A stretch of 64,000 nucleotides of DNA from Tribonema minus (GCA_017506865.1 JAFCMP010000054.1:310001-374000); one strand, 5' to 3'; positions 19,520 through 31,175 are shown, numbered from the stretch's first letter. Numbers and translations are program-made. Notes: generated from the letters alone by a model not told the origin.

Positions 19520-20015
19520 TTGTGCGCGGTCCCTGCCAGTGCTGGTAGGTGGCGCCGCTGGCGCTGCAACAGGTGGCGGCAGCGGAGCGCAGTCATAATG
19601 ACATGTTGTTGGGTTATGTTTGCGCACTGCAAAGGATATCAGATGCTACAAGCAGGCTCGCTGTCTTGACTCGTGCAAACATCGCTTTAGCACAATTTTG
19701 GCGCAAGGCATGCTGGCATGCAAATGAGTATTTCCCCATTTTGGTTTTACACTCCTGCTGATTCGTGCTTTACAATCACTTCAACTTGCAAAGCGGGAAT
19801 CCTACCCTCACCGCATGGATGGTCAAGTCACTAGCTAGCCCAACCACGCTGGTGCACTCAGAAGTGCAAGCGGTGACACCCCACTCACGTCGCGGTCAGC
19901 GCAGGCGGTGCGCGGCGCGCTGCTGCTGCTGTGGCGCCCCTGGTACACACACGGCAGCCCTGAAGGGCAGAGACTTTGAAGGGGATCACCTCCTCGAGCA
20001 TTGTGCACACCGCGG
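17633..20015. other. No confident gene; GC-rich low-complexity stretch at 18.8-19.6 kb
   Basis: Several overlapping frames on both strands at 18,763-19,627 encode Arg-, Ala- or Pro-rich sequence and include a (GGC)n tract at about 19,488-19,517. They look like compositional artefacts. A minus-strand exon cannot be excluded around 18,900-19,030, where a non-repetitive acidic segment (LEHCFDEELREARAIAA) can be read. Confidence 0.4.
18061..18082. repeat. Short internal telomeric tract (C-rich strand)
   Basis: About three CCCTAA units on the plus strand. Confidence 0.8.
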
Positions 20016-20104
20016 TCATGAGGGGACAGGGGGGGCATCGTTGCCCTCTGCTACGTCGCCGAAGTGGTAGATGTCATACGCGTTGACGAATTTGTTGTCG
20101 TCAC
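20016..20104 (-). CDS. Probable terminal exon of an unidentified minus-strand gene
   Basis: A TTTGTCACAG acceptor precedes an open stretch reading DDNKFVNAYDIYHFGD, ending in TGA at 20,016-20,018. It requires a phase-1 upstream exon, which I could not identify; the nearest good exon (21,022-21,190) ends in phase 0. The sequence looks like ordinary, non-repetitive protein. No family recognised. Confidence 0.4.
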
Positions 20105-21021
20105 CTGTGACAAACAAAAAGGCAGGGGGAGCAGGGGGGAGGGTGGCACGCTGTGTTCATCAGGTTTGGTGTAGAAACTGTAAATGCAGCCCAAGCATGC
20201 TAATCTTGACTTTGCGCCCACCGCAGCTGCCAGTGGTTGAGCATTGTGCATGTCACGACATGGCAGGGGGGCATAATGATTGCTGAAATGGTATTGGTCA
20301 TACATCATTTGTGGTCTGCAAAGTGGGACAGCAGCAGCAGGGTTGAGCTCGCGTCATCAGCAGTGCTCAGCAGTGCAGTACGTTCAAGCATGTAGGTATG
20401 GCGTTCAGCATCAGCAGTGCTCGCCAGTGAGGTGATGCGGTATGGAAGCATGGCAAAAGTGGCGTTCATTGCGGGGGGAGGGGGGGCGCGGCGGTAGGTC
20501 GTGCTCTGCACCTCAGCAGTGCGACTTACAGCCACTCGCGACGAGCTTCTGCACCAGCAATCCGAGCAACTTTTCATAAAACGATGCCGTAGCTTGTATA
20601 TCGCTGCATGAATCTAGACGTGTCAGAACCTGCTCACCATGAGTCTGCGTGTCAGTGTCATTTACTTGCGCACATGATCAAGAGAAGGCGAGCCTCATCA
20701 AAAAATGACGACTAGGAGTGGTGAGGCGTATTGGTGGCAGCGGGGCGCGGAGCGCGTGGCCTTAATGAATCTTCCACACAGTCAAGTCATCATGATGCAT
20801 GCACAGCTCAAGACCGAGTGACTCATCGAAAGTGACTCGCCGTAAGTGTCAGGTCACTGGGCTGCGAGCCACAACAGCAGCGCGATCTGGCCTACTATCA
20901 CAACGTTGAAACTCTGTGCTGCTACTCGCAAATTAATTACAGGACTCATCTAGCTCAGCCACCCCAAGCGCAACTCTCTGCTCACAAAAGCCGAGCTTCA
21001 TGCAACTTGGAATCCACTCAC

Positions 21022-21190
21022 CGTGAGCATGAGGCCGCTGGCGCCAAGGGTTAGCGGACGCGGCACGGCGTGCACAGCCTTAACAAGCGCGCCCTTGGGG
21101 CCAAACAGGTCCAGCACGATGAGAACGCGTCGCCGCCGCTCGCAGTGCGGCTTGCCGTATGCAGCGCGTGCCACACGCAGCCCCCACCGC
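21022..21190 (-). CDS. Probable internal exon of an unidentified minus-strand gene
   Basis: The segment VLIVLDLFGPKGALVKAVHA, rich in hydrophobic residues, runs to a consensus donor (ACG/GTGAGT at 21,022/21,021). The upper boundary is approximate. An acidic Ser/Glu-rich stretch (SDSECDSSSESEPEP) is open on the same strand at 21,395-21,440. Possibly the same gene as 20,016-20,104 and 21,599-21,870, but the splicing is unresolved. Confidence 0.4.
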
Positions 21191-21598
21191 GTGCCCTCTC
21201 TGCGAGCCCCTCGACATTGAAGCCCCCTGTCTGAGCAGTGCTGCTGCTGTTCGGAGCGCTGCTGCCGGTAAGCGGAGATGCGGGTGTGCAACCAGGCGTA
21301 TCGCCGCCTTCACAAATTTTACAGGTACCAAGTGCGAGGCACATGTGTCGACGGCGCACACGGGGGACAGATGTTGCGCGCGCACGTGCGTGGGCTCGGG
21401 CTCGCTCTCAGAGCTCGAGTCGCACTCTGAGTCCGAGGCGACGTAGCACAACTGCGCAGCGAACACGGAAGAAGGGGGTGAGATGCTTGTTTTTGTGCGG
21501 CAGTACTGGCAGTAGCCCTAGCGCTGCTGACTATTGAAAACCGGTACTAAAAAAAAATGTTGTCAAAACTGTGGGAAAGTCTCTGGGGCAAGTCCTCT

Positions 21599-21870
21599 TC
21601 ATAGCGTCTTACAGTGAAGCGTGCCTGCAAGTTGCAAGTTTGAGGCAAGAGTTAGAGCGCTGGGCGCAGCAGAGAGGCAAAGAGCCAGCGCCGCACTGCA
21701 AGCAGCATGCTTCAGCTGCACCTTGACCTCAGAGTCCATTCTGCAGAGACCACGCAGAAGAGGCACCACACCCGCTGCATTACGACAATCGCTCAGCTTT
21801 TTGGCCGCAATGCAAAGTAACTTACTGGCAGGCGCAGACAATAAGCAGCATGCCTCAGCCCGTCTCACCT
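21599..21870 (-). CDS. Possible ARM/HEAT-like helical repeat exon
   Basis: Open minus-strand frame after an ATGTGCAG acceptor at about 21,870. It contains two amphipathic units (AAGVVPLLRGLCR and HAACSAALALCLSAAPSALT) resembling armadillo-type helices. Fragments with a similar look (SLAQRIALLEVGALAAGC) occur at about 22,560-22,620. No clean gene model could be built across 20-23 kb, so this is a tentative assignment. Confidence 0.3.
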
Positions 21871-21891
21871 GCACATGCATACCCCTATCTG

Positions 21892-21934
21892 AGGGTTAGG
21901 GTTAGGGTTAGGGTAGGATTAGGGTTAGGGTTAG
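21892..21934. repeat. Internal telomeric repeat tract
   Basis: About seven TTAGGG units with one degenerate unit (TAGGAT), preceded by GAGGG exactly as at 55,641. Confidence 0.95.
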
Positions 21935-22159
21935 GCCGTGGGCCCGGCCCCTCGGTCACGGTGAAGCAGGCCGCCGTTGCGAGTCCAGTTCCGCGGGAAC
22001 GTGCACAGACCCGTCCCTGCCCTCGGAAACGGCACTCAAGCCCAGCAGCAAGCGCGACAGGGGGGTCATGTCGACCAGGCTGGGGGGTTGGGGGGGCTGC
22101 GGGGCCCGGGGCCCCCTGCCGTTTTGGTGCGCACTGCTGTGACGGTGCTGCGGAGCGCT

Positions 22160-22348
22160 TCCATACACTGCACAGGCAACATGTCGTCGCCGTTCACAAC
22201 AAGCCTGCGGTAGGTGGGGGTTGCGCACGATGTGAGTGTAATGGCATCTGACATCAAAGTCAACTGGTGACGTGCAGTGCTGAGTGCTGTTGCTGCACAG
22301 CGCTTACATGCACTGCGCTGGTGACATGTCATTGCCATTCATGAAGAA
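22160..22348 (-). repeat. Pair of exon-start-like copies, 142 bp apart
   Basis: On the minus strand, an acceptor CCGCAG (about 22,208) followed by VVNGDDMLPVQCM and an acceptor TTGCAG (about 22,350) followed by FFMNGNDMSPAQCM are clear duplicates. The second ends in a consensus donor (GTAAGC). One is likely an exon and the other a ghost, the same architecture as in the VPS4 and helicase introns. Confidence 0.65.
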
Positions 22349-22899
22349 GCTGCAAGCAGAGGAGGCAAAACACTTTGTTGCGCGCTCGTGCCCAAGACAA
22401 CTCAAAAAGCTGGGGGTCTGACCAAATTCTTGACCACCGTGCGCACCTGCAATGCCAGCCAGCCACCGGTGAACTTCGAGGAAGCGCGCCTCATGTGACA
22501 CTCGTGTGCAGCACACGCTCTGATCTCCTCTTGCAGGAATGCAGCATCCAGCTGCTAATGCGCCTACCTCAAGTAAGGCAATGCGCTGAGCAAGGCTGCA
22601 CTGGCTGACTCGTGCAACACACTTGCGGCCGCGACTGCGCATAGCCAGTAGCCGTGCATTACACGACACTTGCCAGATGCGCATACTGCGGGCTCCATAA
22701 TGCCAGTGTGGGTGCTATGTATGAGGCAATGCGCTGCGCAATGCTGCTGTACCTGAGCGCTGCTGCTGCACACTCCTCCAGCTGCTGCAGCAGGCGCAAC
22801 CTGAGGACGTCGCACCATATGTTGAATCGCAGCGCTCAGCAATCTGACATGGCAACTTCAAGGCTGCGCTCTCAAACCCCTCATGAGGCTAGTCTGAGG

Positions 22900-23536
22900 C
22901 AGCGCGTTGAGCGAGGCTGCAAAACCTGAGCGTTGATGTAGTAGACAGACAACAGCACACGCACCTCAGGCTCGTGCCCAGCAAGCACACTCCAACGAGC
23001 CATGCACAAAAGTAGCGCTCAGCACTCGTGCAGCTACTTCAAGTTCTGATGTGCTGAGCAGTCACGGTGCCCCCTGTGTGTAAGCTCCAAAGACAACCAG
23101 CATTCACTGATTACAGATGGTGAGGTTTGTCACATGCACCATATACTTTGTGGCTAGGGCAGTGCCAGCGCACCTTGGCTGGCAAACATGAGACTGTTGA
23201 GGTGCTTGCGCTAGAATAAGTAGGGCAAGCATCAGCTCCCTACTGTATCTGTGACTTACCTTTTACTTCACCTCAGCATACATCATGCCCCAATCTATGC
23301 ACATGCAGTGTGACATTGCCTTGGTGCTTTGTGGAGCGATTTTGACACCACACAAACAGTACAGGTGCCAAACAGGTCACGTCATCAGCCAACTGTAACT
23401 GCTGTGGTGGCTCTAATTTAATGCAACATGACATTGTGAGCAGCATTGCACCTGACACACGCCTAAAAACATGCAAGCCACTCCAACACGCTACTATCGT
23501 TCGCATTTGCCAGCATTGCAAGCAGCATCAGCAGCA
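22900..23536. other. Spacer without recognised features
   Basis: No coding pattern, repeat or RNA structure stands out in this stretch on either strand. Confidence 0.4.
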
Positions 23537-25408
23537 CATGCAGCAGCAGCAGCATGACTCCGACACAACTTCATCTCGGACAAACTGCAAGCGCTAACAC
23601 ACGTTCATTTACTACCAGCACGCGAGCCTACCAGTGTACGTCCTATACGATGAAGCACCTGACCGCACACACGGGAGTATGTATGTATGTATGCGCAGGT
23701 ATGCTGCACCTGACACAGCACGTGTATGTACCCTCACTAAGGCTACTCACCAGGGCCGCCGCTATCCTCAGTGATGGGGCCCAAAACAACCCGCCTCGCT
23801 CATGATCTCCTCTGCAAAGCCCCAGCGATCGTCATGGAAGGCAAAAGAGACGTAATTGTGCCTCAGCTGGGCTCTGGGCACCCATTGGCGCATGCCCAAT
23901 CCGCCACCTCCTGATGGCCTTCATCCTTGGCAGACTCTATAGTGTGCTCATCCCAGGGACACCAGTTGGCGCGCGCCCACTGCAGCACCTCCAGGTGACC
24001 CCCCCTGCCAGCGGAGGCGCACGTTTCCTCGTCCCATGGGGCCCCGTTAGCACGCGCCCAAAGCAGGATGTCAAGATTACCGCCCTCCGCTGCACGGCTG
24101 CATGTGTCCTCGTCCCACGGACACCCATTGGCGCGCGCCCACTGCAGCACCGCAAGGTGCCCTCCAAACGCTGCACAACAGCATGTCTCCTCGTTCCAGG
24201 GGCACCCGTTGGCGCGCGCCCACTGCAGTACATTTAGGTGCCCGCTCTCTGCAGCGGATGAACATGTGCCCTCATTCCAGGGACACCCGTTGGCGTGCGC
24301 CCACTGGAGCACCGCAAGTGCCCCCCTTCTGCTGCAAAGGCACATGTCCCTCCGGCCCACGGGCACCCGTTGGCGCGCACCCACTGCAATATCGGAAGGT
24401 GCCCGCCGCGCGCCGCCTGTGAGCATGTCCACTCATTCCAGGGGCACCCGTTGGCATGCGCCCACTGCAGTATTTCGAGGCACCCCCTGTATGCAGCATC
24501 TCTGCATGTGTCCTCGTCCCAAGGGCAGCCGTGTGCACGAGCCCACTGCAGCACATCTAGGTGCCCGCCGCGCGCCGCGTATGAGCATGTTCTCGCGTCC
24601 CAGGGACATCCGTGTGCACGTGCCCACTGCAGCATAATAAGGTGCCCGTTGTATGCAGCCTGTGCACACGTTTGCTCGTCGCAGGGGCACCTGTTGGCAT
24701 GCGCCCACTGCAGTACCGCAAGGTGCCCGTTTGCTGCGGCGTACATGCACGTGTCACTATCCCAAGGACACCCGTTGGCGTGCGCCCACTGCAGCATCGC
24801 AAGATGACCGCCTGCCGCTGCAATGGTGGGTACGAGCTCGTTCCAGGCGCTGCCGACCTGGCGCAGCCACTGCAGCACTGCGAGCTGACCGCCACTTGCA
24901 GCAGCTGCGCAGAGCTCTGTACCCTCGTCATCAACAGGACAGCGCTCTCGCAGCCACTGCACGAGCTGCAGATGTCCCCTTGCGGCAGCGATTTTGGCAT
25001 GAAGTTGGCGCAATTGTGTCGCGTGGGTGCTGCGAAGCTGAAGTAATGCTGCCATATCGCCCCTGCGGATGCACGAGGTCTGTGCCAGGGCGGCATTCAT
25101 GCCATTCTGCACTGCCCACAGAACTAGGCTGGTGCTGCTGACAGCATCCGCCGCCACGGTCTGGTGCTTCCGTGGGGCCGGACCATGCTCCAAGATATCG
25201 TGAAAGGTGCGGCAGGTGCTCCTGGCCATGAGCGTCGGAGGCAGGAAGCCCATAATATGGGGGGCCACGTTCAGGATCGGGTCGGCGGCCATGATCGATT
25301 ACCTCCTCGGTGATCGGAAATCTATCTTCTCAAAGTTCAACTCGGAAGTGAAGTACAGCTAAAGTTCAAATCTAAATTACGTTTATCCGGGTTTTGCGAA
25401 CACACAGT
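23537..25408 (-). repeat. Segmental duplication, copy 2 (partner 15,850-17,632)
   Basis: Same gene plus flanks as copy 1, in direct orientation and about 7.7 kb away. Divergence is considerable (several amino-acid changes per repeat), so the duplication is not recent. Confidence 0.85.
23879..25292 (-). CDS. CPWD-type ankyrin-like repeat protein, paralog 2, one frameshift
   Basis: Starts at the ATG at 25,292 (MAADPIL). The same degenerate F-box-like N-terminus is followed by thirteen repeats of about 26 residues (VLQWARANGCPWDEDT type), matching paralog 1 unit for unit. A single missing G near 24,318 (CGCAAGTGCC where other repeats have CGCAAGGTGCC) breaks the frame after about repeat 7; the array resumes in the next frame to a TGA just after CPEPS. 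Paralog 1 continues CPEPNWGT at this point, so the stop here may be a newer truncation; sequence similarity continues past it. CPWD repeats probably form a protein-binding solenoid; the partner is unknown. Confidence 0.8.
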
Positions 25409-25461
25409 GCCTCCCCCCCCGAAATCGCGTCCCCGCACCTGCCAGCACTGCAAGAAGCGTC

Positions 25462-25704
25462 ATGGTGCTCTTTGTGTGCGGTGATAATCGAGGCTTGCTG
25501 CTTGCTCTGATAGAGCCATTTGGAATCTCAGGAATCGGCTTGGCGTTTGACATGCTCTCACACGATGGCGTGCGGGAGCTGATCCGCAAACGCATCGTCA
25601 AGGACCACCTGTGGAGAACTGCGGAGATGCAGAAGGCGCGTGGTGTTGTGCGCAATGCACTTGCAGCATATGATAGCCAGGCTGCGTTGTCGGCCCGGGT
25701 ATAG
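25462..25704 (+). CDS. Hypothetical 80-residue protein
   Basis: ATG to TAG with high GC3 and a normal-looking composition: a hydrophobic start (LFVCGDNRGLLLALIEPFGI) followed by a charged helical half (RELIRKRIVKDHLW). No family recognised. It may be a small gene, or one exon or a relic. It lies just upstream (divergent) of the CPWD paralog 2 start. Confidence 0.35.
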   Translation: MVLFVCGDNRGLLLALIEPFGISGIGLAFDMLSHDGVRELIRKRIVKDHLWRTAEMQKARGVVRNALAAYDSQAALSARV

Positions 25705-26831
25705 ACCTCACTATGTCCGCTAGACACTGTGAGGCTAGCCGGTCAGCTTTACAACAATTTTCTCTAGAGTACTATAAGTGGTTGTTTTAATGTGGTGCTC
25801 TACAGAGGTAGGCAATACTGACATTGTAGGCCCGTGACCTGTTTGCACACCTTGTAGTGACGCGTCAGTGCATGTTTCTGAGCAATATAATTTGTTGTCG
25901 CGAAAACTTTGTATAACTTGTGAGTACAGGTGCTGCTTGTGACCATCTGTTTTTTTTTGGCACCTTCCAAGTAACTTTAAGGTGTCAAATGCCATTCAAA
26001 TGGAAGTTACTGCAGTCCAAAAGGCCATGTGGTATCGAAAACCCTCAGTCAAACTTGAGAGTTGATGGCAGTATATCTGGTGAGGGTGTCATTGAGTACT
26101 ACAAAGGACTCAAGGGCATGACACAGATAAGCCTCAATAGCAACAGACCGCAGTGCCTACACCACACTATGCATGCATATGGCTGCCGCGGCTCTCTCCA
26201 GAATATATGTTTCTATGCTGGGCCTTCAAAGAGATAAGAGGACCTGGTGTAAGAGGTGGGGTACGACTAGTACCGCGGTGCCGCACACTGTGCGCGTCTT
26301 CGTGGCAAGGTGTGACAGACTCGCGGCTTGGTATAGAAACAATATATTAAGGGCATTGCACACTCCACCCCCGGAGGAGGTAGAGCTCAATAGCAGAGAC
26401 CGCGTCAGCGCCTACTAGTAGTACACTGGTTATAGCTGCTGCGAGGTCCAAGTCCGGCCGAGTACCGGGCCCTCATAGGGATCGAGGTTAGGCAACGCAG
26501 ATGCGACACCGGGCCTAACCCTGTAGAGACAATATATGTGCCGACCCCGTGTGTGCAGGAAGCGCTGCTGAGGCTCAGCCTGGTAGAGTTCTGCAATCTT
26601 TGGTGGCTCGTGCTGCACAGCGGGTCTGCAGGTGCAGTAGCCAGCCGCGTCCTCCTTGCACCCGCCAATGCCCGCGAACCATGTGCACGACGTACTGATT
26701 GGCATCACTGCCCGCATGGCGCAGCCGTGCTGACTCACTCGGAGCCTCGGCTCGGAGCCTCGCGGAGCGCGCCAGTCTCGTCTGCAGGCTATAGTCCGCA
26801 TGGCGGGTTGGGGGGGCCCTGCGTTAACTAA
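25705..26831. other. Unassigned sequence
   Basis: No convincing gene. CTACTAGTAGTAC at about 26,413 recurs near 33,982 and 58,408. CAATATAT occurs twice (26,338 and 26,530) in related contexts. Confidence 0.3.
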
Positions 26832-27176
26832 TCAGCGCCCCGCGGCGTAGAGGCTGTCTGTGCAGAGGATAAAGATGAGGACGAGGTTGAGATAGGCAGC
26901 ACTGCTGCATTGAGCAATGCTGCAGACCCAGCTGTTCCACCGCCTCCGATGATCATTGTCCTGAGGTGCCGCCCTAGGGGCCTCACGCGGGATTACCGTC
27001 AGCCAACCCGCGATATCACATGGTGTGTGTAGCTCAAAGATCATCACGTGGCAGTTGTAGAGGCTGGTATCACCGAAGAAGGAGCGCAGCGCCGGCAACA
27101 ACCGTGGTGTCAGCATGCACTGCACTACAACAATGAACCTCCGTGTTCTGAGCGCGTCACCCGTTGGCGTTGACAT
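26832..27176 (-). CDS. Hypothetical 114-residue protein with C-terminal hydrophobic segment
   Basis: Opens at the ATG at 27,176 (MSTPTGDALRTRRF). It holds a hydrophobic stretch near residue 15 and one near the C-terminus (AYLNLVLIFILC) that could be a membrane helix. Composition is plausible for protein, but there is no family match and no independent support. Confidence 0.3.
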   Translation of the reverse strand: MSTPTGDALRTRRFIVVVQCMLTPRLLPALRSFFGDTSLYNCHVMIFELHTPCDIAGWLTVIPREAPRAAPQDNDHRRRWNSWVCSIAQCSSAAYLNLVLIFILCTDSLYAAGR

Positions 27177-27644
27177 ATTTCCTGATATCAAAGCTTATGA
27201 AGGCATGCTGCAGCACAGCGCGCCGCAAAGCAGCACTTGGAGACCTTCCGCACGAACCCGCAGTAGCGTTTGATGTAGTGCAGCGCTGTGATCAGCGCGG
27301 TACACCTTGGGGCTGGGGGCGTGAGGTGATTCGTTGCAGAGTCATGGTCACCGCGGTGCCCTAGGCGACTGGCAGCCAGGCAACTTACGCCTCTTGACGC
27401 GGTGCTCTTATGTATCCTTCTCTGTCCACCTTATATCGGCAAAAGTGGATACGAGCACGTGCTATTGGCCAAACGAGGGACTGAGTGAGGCGTGTCACGC
27501 GCAGGCATCAACTTCCGTCTCTGCCCCTCCGTAGCCGGCTCAACTCACACCTCCATTTGGCAAATGAGAGTCTTGCGTGGGTGGGGTGGCACGCAAAGGA
27601 TTCCATTCGAGTCTCACTAGCGCCACCGGCAGCAACGGGCCAGC

Positions 27645-29953
27645 ATGGCCAGGGCTCTGCTGGGGGCTGCAGTAGCAGCTCTGGCAGCACAGGTCGCCCA
27701 TACTTTCACAGGCACCCCTTTCACCAGCATCTCTTTCATGAGCAGCAAGCTGCACAGCCCGCCCACAGCAGCCGCCACGACCAGCAGCAGCACCATCACC
27801 ATGGCGAATAGAGATGCCCTCAGGTGAAGCTCCTGGCGGCCCAGCTGGGATATAGGCTGGTGCGGCACAACACGTCCTCAAAGGTGCTCATTTTTGCCAA
27901 AGACGATGGGCAACAAGAGGCGCACGTGTACTACGGAGCTGGCACGGTGGGAACCCTGGTCAACCACCCTACCCGGGGGCGCAGGCGCCTCTACAGGAAG
28001 AAGCGCACCACGGACCAACTCAAAGCCATCCTCCAAGATCCCAGGGTGCACACAGGTACACACGTGTGGGATGGCCCTTCTTTAGGCTGCACGTGGCGGG
28101 ACTGTATGACTGTATACTAAGTACCAACTGGGTTTAAACGATGCCAGTAGTAATACTAGTATATCCAAATACGGGATCATGATTTCATACCATGACCGTA
28201 CGTATATGCTATGTAGTACATATCAGGTTATTCTAAGTAGGTGCAAATTGCTGAAGTCCCGGAGACTTCGAATTAGACGTGTGTGAAGTGGAGTGCTCTG
28301 CAGTTATGGTTGAACTTGAGGTCCACGGCTAAGCACTGCAGCAACATCATACAGTAGTCTAGATAATATATAGTAAAATCGGCCATGTAAAAATCAATCA
28401 TAATGCTAATGTTGACGTCATACTTGCATGCCGCCCCGAAAAGAAACAACACTGGTTGCTACATAGCGCACTCGCGCTGACATTGCAACCGTGGCTGCAC
28501 GTGACACACCCCATACACATGTGTATGTGCAGGTGTTGGATTCTACGCCCATGAGCAGTATCCCGCTGTTCTCTCCGGCGATGACGGCAAGCTGAACGGC
28601 AGCAGCAATGTGGCGCTGACTGGCCAGGCCTTCAACTTCGTCGACGGCGCCACAAAGAAGCTCTTCAACGCCAACTCCACCGCCGCGAACCCCCAGTGCA
28701 TTGCGCTGTGGGACGCCCTGTGCGTCATTAACGGGGACGGCCATGTGTGGTGGAACGGCCCTCAGAAACTGCTTCCCTGGGGCAACCTGCCGACAAGGCT
28801 GTGGTTCAAGCTGCGCGAGCGCGCCGAGGCGGCACTGCCAGGCCCAGTCTACATCGCCCTCGGCCCCGATAATCAGCACTACGTGCGCTACGCCGATGGC
28901 ACCGTGGACCACTACAGTTTCCATGGCGAGCTCATGCGCGAGCTGCACGAGCGCGGCAGGGGCGGCTATGTGCAGTCGCTGGCGTTTGCGCCCGGTGGCG
29001 GCTACTTCGTGCTGTACAGCGATGGCACCTACGCCGCACAGGGGCTGCCGCCGGGGCTGCAAGCCGAACTGTGGTCGCAGTCGGCGGCGCGCGTGGAGCA
29101 CATCAACATCGGTGCGCACGGCGAGTGGTTTGTGCGCTACGCGGATGGCCGCTGGCGCTGCGGCGACCATACAGGGTGCCAGAGCCTGGCCCACACCATC
29201 GGCCACTTGCAGGACCGCCTGTACGGCATCCGGCGCGTGACATTTGGCGCGGACTGCTCGTGGGTGGTTGAGTTCTACATGTCGCTGAGTGACGACCCAG
29301 AGGTGGAGGCGGCAGCGGCGGTGACAGCGCGGCAAAACTGGCTGCGGCGGGAGCAACGGCAGCGGCAGCGCGCCGGAGACGACAGCGCGGCGGGAGCGCC
29401 TGCAGCAGCAACGGCGGCAGCGGCGGTGCAGCAGCGATCACGGCGGCGCAGCGGCAAGGGCGGTGGTGCGGCGTCGGCGGCAGCATGCGGCGTGCAGCCG
29501 CAGAGCGGCGGCGGCCGCGGTAGCGCGGCGGCGGCGGAGGCGGCGGCGGCAACGCCGGCAGCAGGACCTCCCAACGACGTCATCCGGATGGTCCAGGCTA
29601 CTTGGAAGAGCCCGCTGACGTCAAGCGAGTTAAGTGCCCGGTTGGTGCTTAAGGTCGGCCGCACCTTCGAATTTCAGGGGCTGCCGCCCGGCCTGCACGA
29701 GCCGCTGGCGGAGCGCCGCAAGCTGGTTGAGAGTGGAACCTGGGATGCGTGGCATGCACGCTTGTTGACTGTGGAAATCATGACCGGGAGGCGGTGGCTG
29801 CTGCGCTTCAACGATGGCACCCACCTCTGCTACAGCTTCCGCAGCGAGGGCTTGCACGAGACTATGAGAGAGATCGAGAGTGCTGGCCACGACCGTGACA
29901 GCATGCGCACCACTTTTGGCGAGGGCAGGCTGTGGGTGCTGGAGTACCAGTGA
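27645..29953 (+). CDS. Large protein with beta-propeller-like repeats
   Basis: Exons 27,824-28,055 and 28,533-29,953 join cleanly in phase 1. A first exon at 27,645-27,692 (MARALLGAAVAALAAQ, signal-peptide-like) fits in phase 0 but its donor GTCGCC is weak, so the start is uncertain; about 566 residues in this model. The centre carries repeats of about 40 residues built around YVRYADGTVDHYSF, YFVLYSDGTYAAQGLP and WFVRYADGRWRCG, a blade-like pattern. An Ala/Arg-rich linker of about 110 residues follows, then a last related unit (WLLRFNDGTHLCYSF). The repeats suggest a beta-propeller scaffold; activity is unknown. TGTAA at 30,111, about 160 bp past the stop, is a plausible polyadenylation signal. 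The antisense frame is a shadow. Confidence 0.75.
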
Positions 29954-30904
29954 GTCGGGAAGGGAAAGACGCAGGTAGTGATTGCAGCACAGTTTTGTTG
30001 CTCGGCAGCAGTGCAGCTGCCCTAGCATTGAGTAGTGTGCATGCGCCTCTGGCGCTCTTGTGGGTTCCCCTCATCTACCCCACTGCAGCAATGTGAGTCA
30101 GATATACTACTGTAACAACAAATTGAATGAAGGCCAGTATGCCTGCATCTGTGTGTTTGCTGCCTGCAAATCGGCATTGCGCTACTTTCTGTTGATGCGG
30201 CGCACAGCATGAGTGCGCTTCCCACAAATTGTTATGCATACTGGAGGCTCATGATTGCCACTTGTCATTCTCGTAGGCATTCTTATGCAGACGAAGGCAG
30301 TAGCAAGGGTCACCCTGACCAACGCCAGCTTATGGTCAGACACATTTGAAGGCATTGGCCACTGTGACAGCATTCAATTTGTTAGCATTTTGGCGCACCT
30401 GATATAAGGACATGTTTAGAAGCATCCAGCGAAAATCATCCTGTTCCCACGTCACTCTTTCGCAAACTGGACCGTCATGCCAAGGGCATCAGCTTATCGT
30501 CAGGTTATCGTGCACCGTTGCAATTTGTTGAACTTGAACCTGTACTTTAAGTGGCACTGTGCACGTGCACGTTGAGTACACAGACATCGTGACAGCCGGC
30601 ACCTGCAAATGCCTAATAGACTATAGTATGTGCTTCCCAGAGTCAGGCAGACTCTGGTGATAACATCTGTGCTCTCCTCTTCAGCACAATTGAGGAATCA
30701 TCATGATTACGTGTCTCTCACGTGATACAGTTAGTAACGAAGGCAGCCCTCCAGAACCGCCATGCGGCCGCGGCAACCGCTCCCGCCGGCTCAGGTATTT
30801 TTTTCAGCTGCGCCACTGCCTTTGCAGTATCCATCATGATCAGCTCACCTTCCTCACCGCGACCACCAGACTTGAATTGTTCCAATTTTGAATATGCACC
30901 TTCG
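29954..30904. other. Intergenic spacer after the propeller gene
   Basis: Contains the presumed 3' UTR and otherwise no recognisable feature. Confidence 0.4.
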
Positions 30905-31175
30905 GCAGCAAGAGTGCATACCGTAGTACCGCCAAGGAGCCTCTGAGTTCGAATACCAGCGGTGCTTCATGATCATCACCATGCCACTGTGACAGCTTGG
31001 GGTATTTAAGGGGATTGTCAAACCCTAGCCCTACATAGGCTATGAGCTTCTGAAGTCTACGTAGTCGCGCAGATTCCCTTGTCTGGCTGGCCGGACAGCA
31101 AGACTGAGAGCATCCTCCCACGCACACCGCGAGGTGTCACATAGGCTGGCTAGCCTAAGGGTCACCCGGTCAACA
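30905..31175 (+). repeat. Left direct repeat (LTR-like)
   Basis: Shares GGATTGTCAAACCCTAG, CTGAGAGCATCCTCCCAC and ATAGGCTGGCTAG, in the same order and spacing pattern, with 37,993-38,310. Indels separate the copies. Confidence 0.75.

Noticed and set aside
18763-19627. Overlapping long frames on both strands, Arg-, Pro- and Ala-rich
   Set aside because: Several frames are open at once in GC-rich, GGC-repeat sequence; composition alone explains them.
21892-21934. TTAGGG tract as a chromosome end
   Set aside because: Unique sequence continues on both sides, so it is an internal telomeric tract; the same holds for 55,641 and 60,263.
28418-29356. Long open frame antisense to the propeller gene (312 codons)
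   Set aside because: It is a shadow of a GC-rich coding exon; the plus strand has the repeated blade motif and matching splice phases.
30940-30975. tRNA-like GTTCGAAT motif
   Set aside because: No acceptor stem or anticodon arm could be built around it; no tRNA gene was recognised anywhere in the window.
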